A stretch of 64,000 nt of DNA from Limnephilus marmoratus (lineage: Eukaryota > Arthropoda > Insecta > Trichoptera > Limnephilidae), in contig OU862907.1 of NCBI GenBank assembly GCA_917880885.1, forward strand, positions 73,155,072 through 73,219,071, read 5' to 3'. Positions within the stretch are counted from its first letter, which is position 1. Every line of letters begins with the position of its first letter. This document shows, piece after piece, positions 1-11,159 of this stretch. The notes under the pieces were generated by a model that searched no databases, was not told where the DNA came from, and worked only from the letters and a program-made list of their open reading frames with translations. The translations under genes were made by a program, and so were the position numbers.

Positions 1-545
1 GTACTATTAAAGGTTCTGCGGGCCCTGTATAGCACGCCCAGTTTTGGGAGGCTAATTTTACTCTAGCCTCGATGGAGCCCCCATATCTGAGCTGGTCACT
101 TAGAGTTACACCAAGCATATCAATGGATGGCCTGTTCGGAAGATTGCTTCCGTTGAAGGAGACTTGGTTTTTATTTTGAGTTAAGGAAGGAGAGGATTTT
201 CTGGGAAGGAATAAGATCTTAGGTCAGTGTGTCCAGAAGTAACGGATGTACGAATCTAACCCTTCAACAACGGAGCGAGACGATGGGTCGAGAGAATCTG
301 GCTGGACAGGTCAAGATAAGGTCTCCATCAACCAGTCTCTCATATCCGACCGGCAACGAACTAGGTAAGCAAAAGTATTCGCCACCAAGACAGAAAAACC
401 TCACCCAATGAATCCGGCACCCCTGCTAAGTCAAAAAACGTAGAGAACCTCTTCGGACCACCTATGGTAAATGTGTAAGGTTTTCCAAAATAATGATTAC
501 TGGGGTTGGCAGTCCCATAACTGCCTCCCAAAATGAGTAGTAAAT
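1..545 (-). mobile_element. CR1-like non-LTR retrotransposon fragment flanking ZF copy A
   Basis: This stretch is the inverted counterpart of 61350-61900, where the same DNA runs on the plus strand. On the minus strand the part near 30-150 reads as reverse-transcriptase thumb sequence (S-M-L-G-V-T-L-S-D-Q-L, then A-K/R-L-A-S-Q), typical of CR1/L2-like elements. The segment at about 360-545 matches pieces at 52900-53085 and 53700-53885 and is probably element-derived non-coding sequence. The window edge cuts it. It lies directly behind the last ZF remnant, so the element was already there before the A/C duplication. Confidence 0.6.
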
Positions 546-574
546 GTAAAAATGGAGCAAATTCCATAGTTTAG

Positions 575-1153
575 AGAAAGCCACTTATGTGAATGAGTCA
601 ACAGGTGGCTCTATACATTTTCCTTAGAAAATTGATATTTGCAGTCTATAAATGAAAAAAGTTTATACCGCTGTGAATCAACATGTGACGATTTAAATCA
701 CATTTTTCAGAAAATGAACAGTTGCACTTGGGGCATTAAAATCGTTTCGTTCCACTGGGAGTCAATATATGACTTTTAAAATTACCCTTTTGAGAACAAA
801 AATACTTACTTCGGAAAAATAAAAAGGTTTTTTCCATTGTGAGTCAACATGTGAAGCTTTAACGATTACTTTTGTGAATATGAACAGTTGCAGTCGGCAC
901 AAGAAAAAGGTTATTTTGCACTGTGAGTGAACATATGACTTTTTAAATCACCCTTTCTAGAAGATGAATAGTTGCAGTCAGGACTTGAAAAAGGTTTTGT
1001 TCCACTGTGAATGCACATATGAATATGTGAATGACCCTTTCGAGAACATGAATAGTTGCAGTCAGGACATGAGAAAGATTTTGTTCCACTGTGACTGAAC
1101 ATATGACTTTTTAAATCACCCTTTCGAGAACTTGAATAATTGCAGTCATGACA
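575..1153 (-). pseudogene. Decayed 3' part of ZF array of copy A
   Basis: After the stop that closes copy A, the minus strand still reads as 84-bp finger units in the same frame down to about 911 (for example C-P-D-C-N-Y-S-C-S-R-K), then a second stop, then weaker fingers with frame breaks to about 600. Corresponding decayed fingers lie at 60725-61330 behind copy C. The array was once several fingers longer. The premature stop at 1154-1156 reads TAA where finger consensus has TCA (Ser), a single substitution. Confidence 0.85.
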
Positions 1154-4100
1154 TTAAAATGGTTTTGTTTCACTGTGAGTGAACATATGTCTTTTTAAAT
1201 CAAACTTTCGAGAACATGAATATTTGCAGTCAGGACATGAAAAAGGATTTATCCCACTGTGACTGCACATATGACTTTTTAATTGACCCTTTCGAGAACA
1301 CGAATAGTTGCAGTCAGGACATGAAAAAGGTTTTATTCCACTGTGAGTGAACATATGACTTTTTAATTGACCCTTTTGAGAACATGAATAGTTGCAGTCG
1401 GCACAAAAAAAGGGTTTCATTCCACTGTGAGTGAACATATGACTTTTTAGATTAGCCTTTCGAGAACATGAATAATTGCAGTCGGGACATGAAAAAGGTT
1501 TTATCCCACTGTGACTGAACATATGTCTTTTTAAATTACCCTTTTGAGAACATGAATAGGTGCAGTCGAGACATGAAAAAGATTTTGTTCCACTGTGAGT
1601 GAACATATGACTTTTCAAATAACCCTTTCGAGAACATGAATAGTTGCAGTCGGCACAAGAAAAAGGTTTTGTCCTACTGTGACAGATCATATGACTTTTT
1701 AAATGACCCTTTTTCGAAAATGAGTAATTGCAGTCGGGACATGAAAAAGGTTTTGTCCCACTGTGACATAACATATGAGTTTTTAAACTATCCTTTCGAG
1801 AAAATGAATAGTTGCAGTCGGCACAAGAATAAGGTTTTATTCCACTATGAGTCAAGATATGACGATTAAAATTACCTTTTCGAGAATATGAATAGTTGCA
1901 GTCGGAACAAGAAAAATGTTTTTTTCCAGAATGGGTGCGCAATTTGTTCAATAAGTCTGAAAAAGATTAAAGACAAAGCTTCAAAAATGTAAGTAAAATA
2001 GCTTCAGCAAATTAGGAGAAAACGATTTGTTAACTTTAACAAATTTAAAATCAATTTTACCTGCAACCTGCGTCAGTCGTTTAGAACGCTCTAAGCATTC
2101 TTTTTTAACATCCATGAGATCTATGTCAATATCCATACAGGGCATCCCCCCTCTGACTTCTACTGGAGGTCCTGGTTCTGCCTTGATGGTAACAGTCTCC
2201 AAACTTAAACTGCCTGGAGTAAAAAAAAACACAATACAAACATTATATATGATACTCCGGACTCCTAGAGGAACAACCAAAGATATTGAAATATAAGTAG
2301 ATGTGCTATCTGCTGTTTTTACTATGTGGGTCTGCGCTTCCGGGTGTCGCCGATATTGTTAACCAATTAACAAATAAACTAAATAACAAATAATTAAAGA
2401 ATAAACCAAACGAATATTAAACTATATGAACGAATTCTTTCCTTATTCAAAATGTATTGTTAACCAATATTTTTTTATTTATTTTTTTTTTTTATTGTAA
2501 TATAAAAAATATGAGTTACATATATATATATACATATTTTACAAAATTTTATATTAAAGGTCGTTTTTAGTCATGTATACCTTATCAGAAAAGAGGAGCT
2601 CTTGTGCCTGATAAGGGAGCCACGATTCTTACTAAGGTTTTAAGTTATAATATGAAATATAAAATATAATATAAAATATAACATAAAATATTTACTTTTT
2701 ACTGTAATTTTTTTTTGAAAAATTGTTTAATTTTATTGATTTGTTCTGATTCGGTGGTGATACTGCGTAATTCATAAGGGAGGTTATTATAGTTTTTTAT
2801 GGCTTGGAAAATATAATGATGTTGCATTTGAGTTGTTTTAAAATTAGGTGTAATAAATTGGTTTCCATTTCTCATTAGTTTGTAAAACTCTTGATATTCT
2901 TTGTTATTTTTTTCTTTACACATTTTTATAATAGAAGCTTGTTTGAATATGTCATCGACATTTGGTACTGGAAACAATTTGAAAAGTGATTCTGTTGAGA
3001 AGGTAGACTTTTTTTTTAATATTACTTTAATGATGATTCTTTGTGAAACTTTAACTGAGTTTAGATGGTTTACGTAAGATCCTCCCCACCCTATAATTCC
3101 GTAGATAAGTAAAGAATGAACAAGAGCATAGTACACGTTTTTGATAATATTTACATTTAAAATATTTCTTAACCTAACAAATATATATATACATTTCCTT
3201 ATTCTCTTCACTAACTCTGAAATGTGACTATTCCACTTCAGGTTTTGATCAATGATTTCACCTAGATATTTAATTTCAGAAGAAGAGTTAATGACGGTAC
3301 AAATAGGATTATGTTGTTTACAGAGTACATGATCACATTTTTCGTGGTGGATTACAATATTCACTGTATGAGCAGGTATTTTCTGTAAGGAAAATAAGAC
3401 ATATGTTGTTTTTTTAGCATTAAGTGTGAGTAAGTTATTATCAAACCATGATTTTAAGATATTAATATCTTCATTTGCCAATTTATTGACTATTTCCCAT
3501 GTTTGACCTTTTATTAACAATACAGTGTCATCAGCATAAGAGATTAATTCACCTTTAATTTCCTGTTGGAAAATGTCGTTCACATATATTAGAAATAATA
3601 ATGGTCCGAGGACGGTACCTTGAGGGATGCCAAATTTACTTGTGAGAGATGAACTAAATGATTGATTTAATTTTACTACTTGAGGTCTCTCTGTAGGTAG
3701 CTTACTATCCATTTGAGGGCTATGCGGTCAATGCCGTTTTCTTTTAATTTAATAGCAAGTTTTTCATGGGAAATGCTGTCAAATGCTTTCTTTAAGTCGA
3801 TAAAAATTCCTAAACATTTATTTGATTTGTCCAGGTTACTCTGAATATTAGATGAAATTTTAGCGATAGCGTCTTGTGTACTTTTTCCCTCTGTGAATCC
3901 AAATTGATTTTTATTGATTGTTGAATTTTTTTTAATGAATGCAGTTAATCTTTTTTTAGCAATTTTTTCAAAAATTTTCGATATATTAGATAATAGTGAA
4001 ATGGGTCTATAATTAGAAACGTCCTCCGGACTACCGGATTTAAATACTGGCGTGATTATTGCTTTTTTATACGTGTTCGGGAAAACTCCTGTCTTGAAGC

Positions 4101-5052
4101 TATTTTTGATTATATGAGAGATTGGTGTAGAAATAAAATTTTTAATGTTTTTTAGTATTTTTACGGAAAGGCCGTCAAATCCCGAAGCAGAACCGTTCCG
4201 CATTTTTGATATAGTTTGTGTAATTTCAGAGGGATTGGATGGTTCGAAAAGTTCTAGTTTATTTTCTGTGTTCGGAGTTTTTTCAAATTTTATTTTATTT
4301 TCTTTTGCGGAAATTTTTTCGGCTAGATTCTTTCCTACGTTTGCGAAGAAATCATTGAATGCATTTGCTCCTTTTTCAGGTTCCACAAGACAATTTATTA
4401 TATTATTGTTTTGCATTATATTAATGCACATTTTCAAAAAATCAACGAAATGAACAAGCTCTTTTTGTATGAAAACTACGCTAATTAGCGCGTAGTCCGG
4501 CGACAGTTGCGCTGACACCATAGCCATATCTCTTCTGCATTTGAATATCTTTGGGAACAACTATGTGGATGCTTTTTAGGGAGAAAATATCATTTACTCT
4601 AGAATATTTTTAAAACAATTTATATATATATTGTCAATACAAATATGTTTACTTGCTTCAGTTATGTATATGTAATGGAAAATAATACTTCATGTAACTT
4701 ATATCATTTCCCATATAGGACAAAGTCTAAACGTGAGAGGGATATTTTTGTGAGCATCATAATTTAAAAAAAATAATTTAATACCAAAATAACAAGTGAA
4801 CGACAAAAGAGGACGGCGTGAGCAAACGAACATATGTTCAATAAATTAAAGAAAATATTCCAAAACGGACAAGAATTCTGAACATCTGAAATCAACATGC
4901 AACTTACTGATTGTCTCCGCAGACTGCAAACATTCCTTCTTCACAACCGGGAGGTAGATATCTATATCCGTATAGGGCATTTCACCTGCGCTTTCTTCCT
5001 GGGAACCTGGTTCCACCTTGATGGAAATACTCTCTGGGTTGGGAAGATCCAT
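1154..5052 (-). CDS. ZF copy A: C2H2 zinc-finger protein, three coding exons
   Basis: Predicted nuclear DNA-binding protein of about 366 residues. Coding exon 1 is 4908-5052 (ATG at 5052, donor GTAAGT), exon 2 is 2061-2213, exon 3 is 1154-1956 (acceptor CTTTTTCAG). Both introns are phase 1 and match copies B and C exactly. Exons 1 and 2 each encode the acidic module with I-K-V/A-E-P and V-K-K-E-C-L, both fitting the SUMO consensus. Exon 3 gives nine fingers of the form F-S-C-P-D-C-N-Y-S-C-S-R-K-x-x-L-K-x-H-x3-H, then a nonsense codon. Intron 1 contains a 2.3-kb nested transposon (2278-4553) that copy C lacks. The frame is open across all exons, so expression is possible, but the array is truncated and the gene may be a recent pseudogene. 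Confidence 0.8.
2278..4553. mobile_element. TIR DNA element with 8-bp target duplication, carrying a non-LTR insert
   Basis: The ends are imperfect inverted repeats (CAAAGATATTGAAAT at the left, its near complement ATTTGAATATCTTTG at the right, with weaker similarity for about 20 more bases). Identical 8-bp copies of GGAACAAC flank it at 2270-2277 and 4554-4561. Copy C has one GTTGTTCC at 58372-58379 at the matching intron position and no element, so the empty site is visible. An 8-bp duplication fits hAT-type transposition; P-type is an alternative. No transposase is visible, and most of the interior is the minus-strand RT described separately. Confidence 0.85.
2460..4460 (-). mobile_element. 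Jockey-clade non-LTR retrotransposon, 5' truncated, RT frameshifted
   Basis: Reverse transcriptase on the minus strand in two overlapping frames (4460-3676 and about 3712-2699), so one frameshift near 3690-3712. Visible in order: F-N-D-F-F-A-N-V-G-K near the truncated start, the fingers region G-S-A-S-G-F-D-G-L-S, P-V-F-K-S-G-S and N-Y-R-P-I-S-L-L-S, F-I-D-L-K-K-A-F-D, then after the break G-I-P-Q-G-T-V-L-G-P-L-L-F and Y-A-D-D-T-V-L-L. The endonuclease domain is missing. The 3' tail on the minus strand is the A-rich run written as T-rich sequence at 2468-2493. It lies inside the TIR element 2278-4553. Confidence 0.85.
4562..4907 (-). other. Intron 1 remainder of ZF copy A
   Basis: This intron sequence aligns in inverted orientation with 58010-58371 of copy C, including the motif GTTCGTTTGCTCACGCCGTC and the AT-rich stretch before the transposon site. 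Conservation of non-coding intron DNA shows the two copies arose by a recent duplication of genomic DNA, not by retroposition. Confidence 0.8.
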
Positions 5053-5240
5053 GGCCTTCTGTGATAGCGTTCCGCTTAAATGTTATAATTTATAATTATG
5101 GTAACTGGTTCCAGCTAAAAATAAATAATCCAATTTTAGAGTGATTATTTAAGAGTTTTAAGAAATTTCTTTCATTTGGAATTAAATATCTCATGTCATG
5201 GAGGTGATCTGGACCACAATGCAGAAACACAGATGATTTT
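5053..5240 (-). promoter_or_regulatory. 5' UTR and upstream intron acceptor of ZF copy A
   Basis: Just upstream of the ATG the sequence GCTATCACAGAAGGCC is shared with copies B and C. A likely acceptor (TTTTTAG) ends at 5115. The block around 5210-5230 (GTGATCTGGACCAC) matches GTAGTCCAGATCACCTC, conserved at 18100-18120 and 57710-57725. The latter two copies use TTTTGCAG as acceptor instead. Confidence 0.55.
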
Positions 5241-5690
5241 GATTAATTTTGGCATATACAAGTGCGGTATTCATACAACAAAAAAACAACTAAGATTTCC
5301 AAAGTATGATAAGGTGAAGAGCAGACAAACACAAGTTTTATCAGTAATATGACAAAGATATACAATTATCGCATTGAAAAGTTGAGAATGCTATAAGGAA
5401 AAATATTTTTGTCCTCAATTCCCACTCTGCTTGTTAAAACTACAAAGTATCCCATTCGCAACCTGTTTAAAACTAATTATAAAAGTTGATTGCTAAAAAA
5501 AGAGATCTGGTACATAAAAAAATATCCAACATTGGCTATTATTGTATTTCAGGGTAAAAAGTATATTAAGCTTGATTATGTCTCTTATTGATAATGAGTA
5601 AATGCAAGACATAAAATATGATGTAATAATGGAATTGACTAATAGAAATATGTTAAAGTTTTCCGCTCAGGGTAAGGATTTAATAAATTT
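5241..5690. other. No gene seen: upstream intron of ZF copy A
   Basis: AT-rich non-coding DNA with no long open frame. By position and partial similarity to other copies it is the intron between the 5' exon and coding exon 1 of copy A. I see no insertion with clear ends. Confidence 0.4.
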
Positions 5691-6090
5691 ACTAATCTCT
5701 TGGTCAGCATTTGTAACAGCGGTCGTAAATTTACAATCTAAAAACTTATGTACTCTCGGAAATGAGGTGAGATTTTAACGACCAAAAGTAATATGATTTA
5801 ATTTTGGGGCAGTATGCCGTGTTGCGCTACCTCTTTCTTTAGCCAATATTTCGGACAGCGCTACATTGTCCACCTGTGTTAAACTCTAGTCTGTCGCTTG
5901 TTGACCTGGCCGATGTTGGGTAGCTCAATATAATATTGTATCGCAAACGTTTTAAAATGTATCGCATTCTTATAATAAATGGATTAATTAAAGAGCTTGG
6001 GCCTTAATTATTCAATACAACATAAACGTCTTACGTACAAGGCGAAGCGAGGCGGTCAAAACTAATACATTGAAAAAACGTCAAGAGAAA
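5691..6090 (-). promoter_or_regulatory. Putative non-coding 5' exon and donor region of ZF copy A
   Basis: Minus-strand sequence here aligns with 12590-12850 upstream of copy B. The shared core CGCTTCGCCTTGTAC is followed by GTAAG, a donor, at 6034-6030; the matching exon ends at 12631 in copy B and 56656 in copy C. Downstream similarity continues through GACCGCTGTTACAAATGC and the following 150 bases. Conservation of a donor in all three copies supports a real untranslated first exon with the promoter just upstream (higher coordinates on this strand). No TATA box is obvious. Confidence 0.55.
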
Positions 6091-7119
6091 AACAGAATTG
6101 CAAGAATGTGAACGTTTCGTGAAAAATATGTTACTGTAATTGAAATAACCGAAAATTACATAAATTAACACAAATATTAAGCAGTTTTTACAATATTACT
6201 TCAGAAAAGCAGACAAAAACGTCACAAGTTACAAACTGACATTTCCACAGACAATCAGTGTTGCCAAACCCAAAACTTCAAAATCGGGAGAATTTTCGTC
6301 TAAATATCGGGATAAATTGGGAAAAAACGGGAGAACTTTGAAGAAATAGGGATATTTATTTATTCATTTATTATAGATACAAAAGAAAGTACAAATTACA
6401 ATTTAGGAAGCTTTGCCTGTCCAACTAGAATTATGACTATGACTAGAATTATTTTTATGAAATTTTTCCCTCGTCAATAATCCGAATCCCTTTTATTATT
6501 CCGAAGCAGAACCTTAACAACAAACGAAAAAACCCATAAGCAGCGCCGTCAAGACGATTATTGTAGTTGTTGCCAGTGGAATAACGCAATTTTCCCTAAC
6601 GAACGTTAGGGTATAATATAAATAAGTTCCTTCTTCAAACTTCGCAAAATTACTTTGTGGCATCATTAATTATTAATTATAAATATGTTCCCGTTGAACA
6701 ACGGGGACTTATTTTACGTCTGGCAACTCCGCACAAATTTTTGTGAAACTTCGACCTTGAACTGTCACCCGTCACTTAACGAGACGCCAAAATTAATTAA
6801 ACACCTACTTACGCTTAAAAGTGAACGACATTCCTATAAGTAACAATCTTTTAATCAATTTGTAATAATTTTAATTTTATTAAGGAACCAATAAACCACC
6901 TTGACTTTTACAAAACACCTCTCACCTGGCGACAGATGCTTGATAACGGTACACTGTTCAGTAATCCTTTATTGAAATACTAATATCTAAGTTTAATCAT
7001 CAAAAACAAAAAGAACGTGCATGGACCATATTAAAATTGTTAATGACACTATGGAAATTATTACAGTTATGAAATACTTGCGAGTTATATTAGATAAAAA
7101 TTTAACCATTAAATATTTT
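6091..7119. other. No gene seen
   Basis: Non-coding spacer between the head-to-head ZF copies A and B. A run at 6270-6365 repeats the words CGGGA and GGGA in an AT background (AATCGGGAGAATTTT, TATCGGGATAAATT, AACGGGAGAACTT), but I cannot assign it. Confidence 0.4.
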
Positions 7120-7352
7120 CATTTTCCGACTGCAAAGATTCATTTTCTCAAAAGGAAAATTTAAAAGTCCACAAGCCATGTAACAGTGGATAAAAACCCT
7201 TTTCATGTTCTTGAAATTCACAATTTAAAATCCACATGCTGATTCACTGTCGAGAAAACCTTTTTTATGTTCCGACTGCAACTATTCATGTTCTCAAATG
7301 CAACATTTAAAAGTCCACAAGCCGTCTCACAGTGGAGAAAAAATTTAATTCA
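7120..7352 (+). pseudogene. Relic of a ZF array
   Basis: Three decayed finger units can be read with frame changes: F-S-D-C-K-D-S-F-S-Q-K-E-N-L-K, then a middle unit with a stop, then F-Y-V-P-T-A-T-I-H-V-L, the out-of-frame reading of V-P-D-C-N-Y-S-C. The 84-bp spacing and words such as CGACTGCAACTATTCATGTTCTC match the ZF copies. There is no open frame. Confidence 0.75.
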
Positions 7353-7494
7353 GTTTTCACAAATAAGTTTTAAAATGCAGAAGCTTTGAATTCATCGAAT
7401 ATGCGTATTACGTATTCACGCAGCTATTTTATTCTTGTACATATTTCCATTAGGATATATGTAAATTATTAAATTTATATGTATCTACATTATT

Positions 7495-8940
7495 ATTATT
7501 ATTTTTTTTTTTTTTTTTTATATATTTTTATTTTATTTTAGCATATAAAAAATAATGTACATTTAGATAATGTAATAATTTGCGTACATGTTCATGTTCT
7601 AATGTTAATACCACCCTTCCATAGAAGCATTAGCTTGTGTCTGGAAGAGTAGTGTACATTTTTTAATGCTATATTATGTTATGAGTTCTTAAATTACAAT
7701 GTGAATGTAAAAAACAATAAGTTGTAAGTTCGGTGATATGTAATTAAAAATATTTATCTACTAATAAACAATTTTACTATTAGGATAATGTATCTTGAGT
7801 TATTGTAATTAGTTGTTAAAAACAAAACAAAATTTACCTTATTTGAAGAATGGGGTATCCCTTGGAAACTGAGTTATAAGTTGTTCTTGAGATTAGATTA
7901 GTCGGAAACTTTTTTTTTGAGATTTTCTTTAAAATATTTTTTAACAGAGTTTATTAAGTGGATTTTATCATTAATTTTTCTAATTTCATCCGGTAATCGG
8001 TTGAAAATAAGTCTTCCTTGATAAGTATAATAATTTTGTGCGAAGGAAGTGTTTAATTTTGGGCATGAAAAAATATATTTATGTCTAGTACGATTTTCAA
8101 TTATAAATTGATACTTCTCTTTTTCTTTTATAATTTGAATCGATGCATTTCTATTGTACAGATCTTTGAAAGAAGGTACTTGGAATTCCTTAAATAATTT
8201 ATCCGTTGGGTAGTCAGAGGGTTTTTTTAATATTATTTTAATAATTAGCCTCTGCACAACTTCAATTGGGGAAAGATTAGTTTTGTATGCGGATCCCCAG
8301 CTAATGATAGCATATTGTAAAGTTGATTGAACCAAAGCGTAATATATTAGATATTAATTTTTTACAGATAAAAAATTTCTGATTCTTAAAAATATATAAA
8401 TCAATTTTCTAATTTTTTTTACAACTTGACAAATTTGTTCCTTCCATTTTAAATTTTTATCGATAATAACTCCTAAATATTTGATTGTGTTTGTTGTTTT
8501 TAATATTGTGCAGTTTTGGATACAATAATTTTTACTATGTGTTGTAGAATTATCATGGATGATGATATCAATGTTTTTAGGGGTATCATTTTTGTGTATT
8601 GCAAATGGAATTACAAATGTTTTATCACCATTTAGTGATAGTAAATTTACGTCGAAGAAATTCTTTAAAATATTTATGTCTTCGGTGGCTTTAAATGTTA
8701 CTTTTTCCCAAGTTTTATCGCTAATTATTAGTACCGTATCATCGGCATATGAAGTAATTTGGCCATGTAGAGGTTGAAAAAAAATGTCATTAACATATAT
8801 GGTAAAGAGGATTGGTCCGATTACTGTACCTTGCGGGATTCCAAAGTCTGATATTTCTTTATCGCTATAAGAAGATAACAAAAAACAGACCAATTATTAA
8901 TGTTCACAGATAGGTATTTAGAAACATAAAAGTAACTGAA
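7495..8940 (-). mobile_element. Jockey-clade non-LTR retrotransposon, 5' truncated
   Basis: RT in two frames on the minus strand: 8893-8354 with D-F-G-I-P-Q-G-T-V-I-G-P-I-L-F and Y-A-D-D-T-V-L-I, then 8335-7898 with the C-terminal Q-Y-A-I-I-S-W-G-S-A and F-N-R-L-P-D-E-I. One frame break lies near 8335-8354. A 3' untranslated region of about 400 bp ends in a T-rich run (A tail on the minus strand) at 7505-7520, next to an (ATT)n tract. The same 3' UTR occurs at 13620-13860. The N-terminal half of the RT and the endonuclease are missing. Confidence 0.85.
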
Positions 8941-8993
8941 TGTAAACTAGAATATTTAAGAAAAGAAAAAAAACAGGACAAAGCAGCAATAAA

Positions 8994-9030
<37 letters not shown>

Positions 9031-9040
9031 TATATAAATA
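8994..9040. repeat. (TA)n microsatellite
   Basis: Almost uninterrupted TA dinucleotides with one TG step, between a non-LTR remnant and the 95-bp satellite. Confidence 0.9.
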
Positions 9041-10190
9041 CAGTAGAACCCCATTAATTCCACTGGACATTAAAAATAAATTTTGAAATTAACATTTTCC
9101 CGCGTAATTCGAAATTTCATGAAGAAAAAATTGCCGAAAATCGAGTAATAATATGACTTATTCCCTTGTAAATTGAATTTTTAAGCGCTGCGATCGGCCC
9201 CACATTCGAAGTAAATTCATAAAGACACGATATTTTCCGAGTAAATCAAATTTTGCGACCGGAAAACGTCGTGGCGGTCCTTTTAAACTTATAAAAATGA
9301 GAAATATTACCGCTTAAAACGAATTTTCCCAGCCTATTTCCAACGCAGCCGGCCCTTTGAATTCAGATACTTGAAGTAAATTCGTAAAAATATGATATAT
9401 TTCGCGTAAATCGAAATTTCGCGACCAAATCCCGTCGCGGCAGACACTCTAAATTCATATACCTATTCGAAATAAATTCACAAAAATACCGTAGGTAAGT
9501 TCCGGAATAAACGAAATTTAGCGGCCGAAACCCGTCGCAGGCAACCCTCTAAATTCAGATACCCATTCAAAATAATTACCTAAGAAAACCGCATAATTTC
9601 CGCGTAAATTTTTGCGGCTAATTATCGCCGCGGCCGGCTCTTCAAATTTAGATATTTGAAGTAAATTCGTGAAAATACCATATATTTTGCGTAAATCGAT
9701 ATTTCGCGAACGAATTCCATTGCAGCCGGCCCTCTATATTGAGATGATACCTACCTATTGGAAATAAATTCATCAAATTCGATATATTTCTGCGTAAATC
9801 GAAATTTCGCGGCCGATTTCTATCGCAGCCGGTCACTCTAATTCAAATATTCGAAGTAAATTCGTAAAAATTACGTTAATTTCCGCCTAAATCAAATTTT
9901 GGCGGCTAATTACCGCCACGGCGCAAGCCCTTCAAAATTCGAATATTCAAAGTAAATTTATAAAAATATTATAAATTTCGTTGTAAATCGAAATTTCGCA
10001 GCCAATTTTTACCGTAACCGTCCCATTAAATTAATATTTCGAAGAAAATTCGTAAAAATACGACATTCCAATGTTAATCAATTCAGATTTAGAAGATAAA
10101 AATACAAATTAGGACGATGTTAACCGCGTAAATCGACATTTTACGGCGTTTTACCACCACTGTCTGTCAAATTCAGATTAACGAAATTAT
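9041..10190. repeat. Degenerate ~95-bp satellite with a pogo-like left end
   Basis: A diverged tandem array. The marker GAAGTAAATTCGTAAAAAT recurs at about 9373, 9469, 9569, 9658, 9761, 9853, 9950 and 10041, so steps run from 89 to 103 bases. Each unit then has a block like CGTAAATCGAAATTTCGCG, a CpG-rich CCGTCGCGGC block and CCTCTAAATTCAGATA. It begins at ACAGTAGAACCCC beside a TA, which resembles pogo/Tigger-type TIRs (CAGTAGAACC...). I did not find the matching right end. No coding potential. Confidence 0.75.
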
Positions 10191-10874
10191 ATATATATTT
10201 TTTGTTGGAGTGATTTATAATTTTCCACTAAGTGGGATTTAAAAAATATGTTTTTTCAGATCTTGTTTCCAAAACATTTTGAGAACACTTTGCCGATCTT
10301 ACCCCGCAAGGGGGAAGACCGGTATACCAAAATTATAAATGGCCTGTTTTTGTTGTATAGGTAAACAATTAAAATGTTACACATGCTAATTTGGCAACAA
10401 AAGGTAAGATGAAGTGTCGTTATTAGCAAATCTTACGTCTAATATGCTTAATTGCAATTTTAGAATGAATGCCGGTCTTGCCCCAAAAAATCCGGATATT
10501 ACCCCATGTCGAAAAATAATTTACAGGAAGTTTTGATTGGCAATTTTTGGGTGTTTTACTGTGGATAACTCGATAAATAAAAATTTACTCACATAGTTAA
10601 GAGCTAAAGGTAACATAATAAAATTAAAAACTTTGCGGGAATACCACGAATTCTTCATAAAAAAATTCCAAAGTGGACCAATGATCAAAAAAATTCATCT
10701 CATCAAAAAAGCACACGGAATTACCCCAACTCACCCTATTAAAAAAATAATCTTAAGTCAGAAGCACCTGTCCAATTCCATTGATTGTTGTTTTAGTACT
10801 CACAATGTGAATTTTATATGAAGAAAACGTATTTATAAGTAATGCCTGTGACGGTTCTGCAAACTACTTCTAAC
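10191..10874. other. No gene seen
   Basis: Non-coding. It includes two similar phrases, CTTACCCCGCAAGGGGG near 10300 and CTTGCCCCAAAAAATCCGG near 10480, which look like pieces of one repeat, but I cannot name it. Confidence 0.4.
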
Positions 10875-11114
10875 GGGGCTAGTTTTTTCACTACGCTTGG
10901 CTCCGAATCTGCATGGTTTAATATTATTGATGACGCGGCTAGTTTTTTCACTACGCTTGGCTCCGAATCTGCATGGTTTAATATTATTGATGACGGGGCT
11001 AGTTTTTTCACTACGCTTGGCTCCGAATCTGCATGGTTTAATATTATTGATGACGGGGCTAGTTTTTTCACTACGCTTGTCTCCGAATCTGCATGGTTTA
11101 ATATTATTGATGAA
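10875..11114. repeat. Perfect 60-bp tandem repeat, four copies
   Basis: Four consecutive 60-bp units starting GGGGCTAGTTTTTTCACTAC and ending ATTATTGATGAC. Copies differ at only a few positions (first base of unit 2 is C for G; G to T in GCTTGG of unit 4). Because 60 is a multiple of three, several frames stay open on both strands, which produces apparent short ORFs; I do not regard these as genes. Confidence 0.95.
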
Positions 11115-11159
11115 CGTGGTGACCTTATTTTAAAACAACATTTAACAAGATTATTTTTT

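Noticed and set aside
1636..1869. Plus-strand ORF rich in M-N-S-C-S-R
   Set aside because: It is the antisense reading of the zinc-finger repeat; the same applies to 20803-21021.
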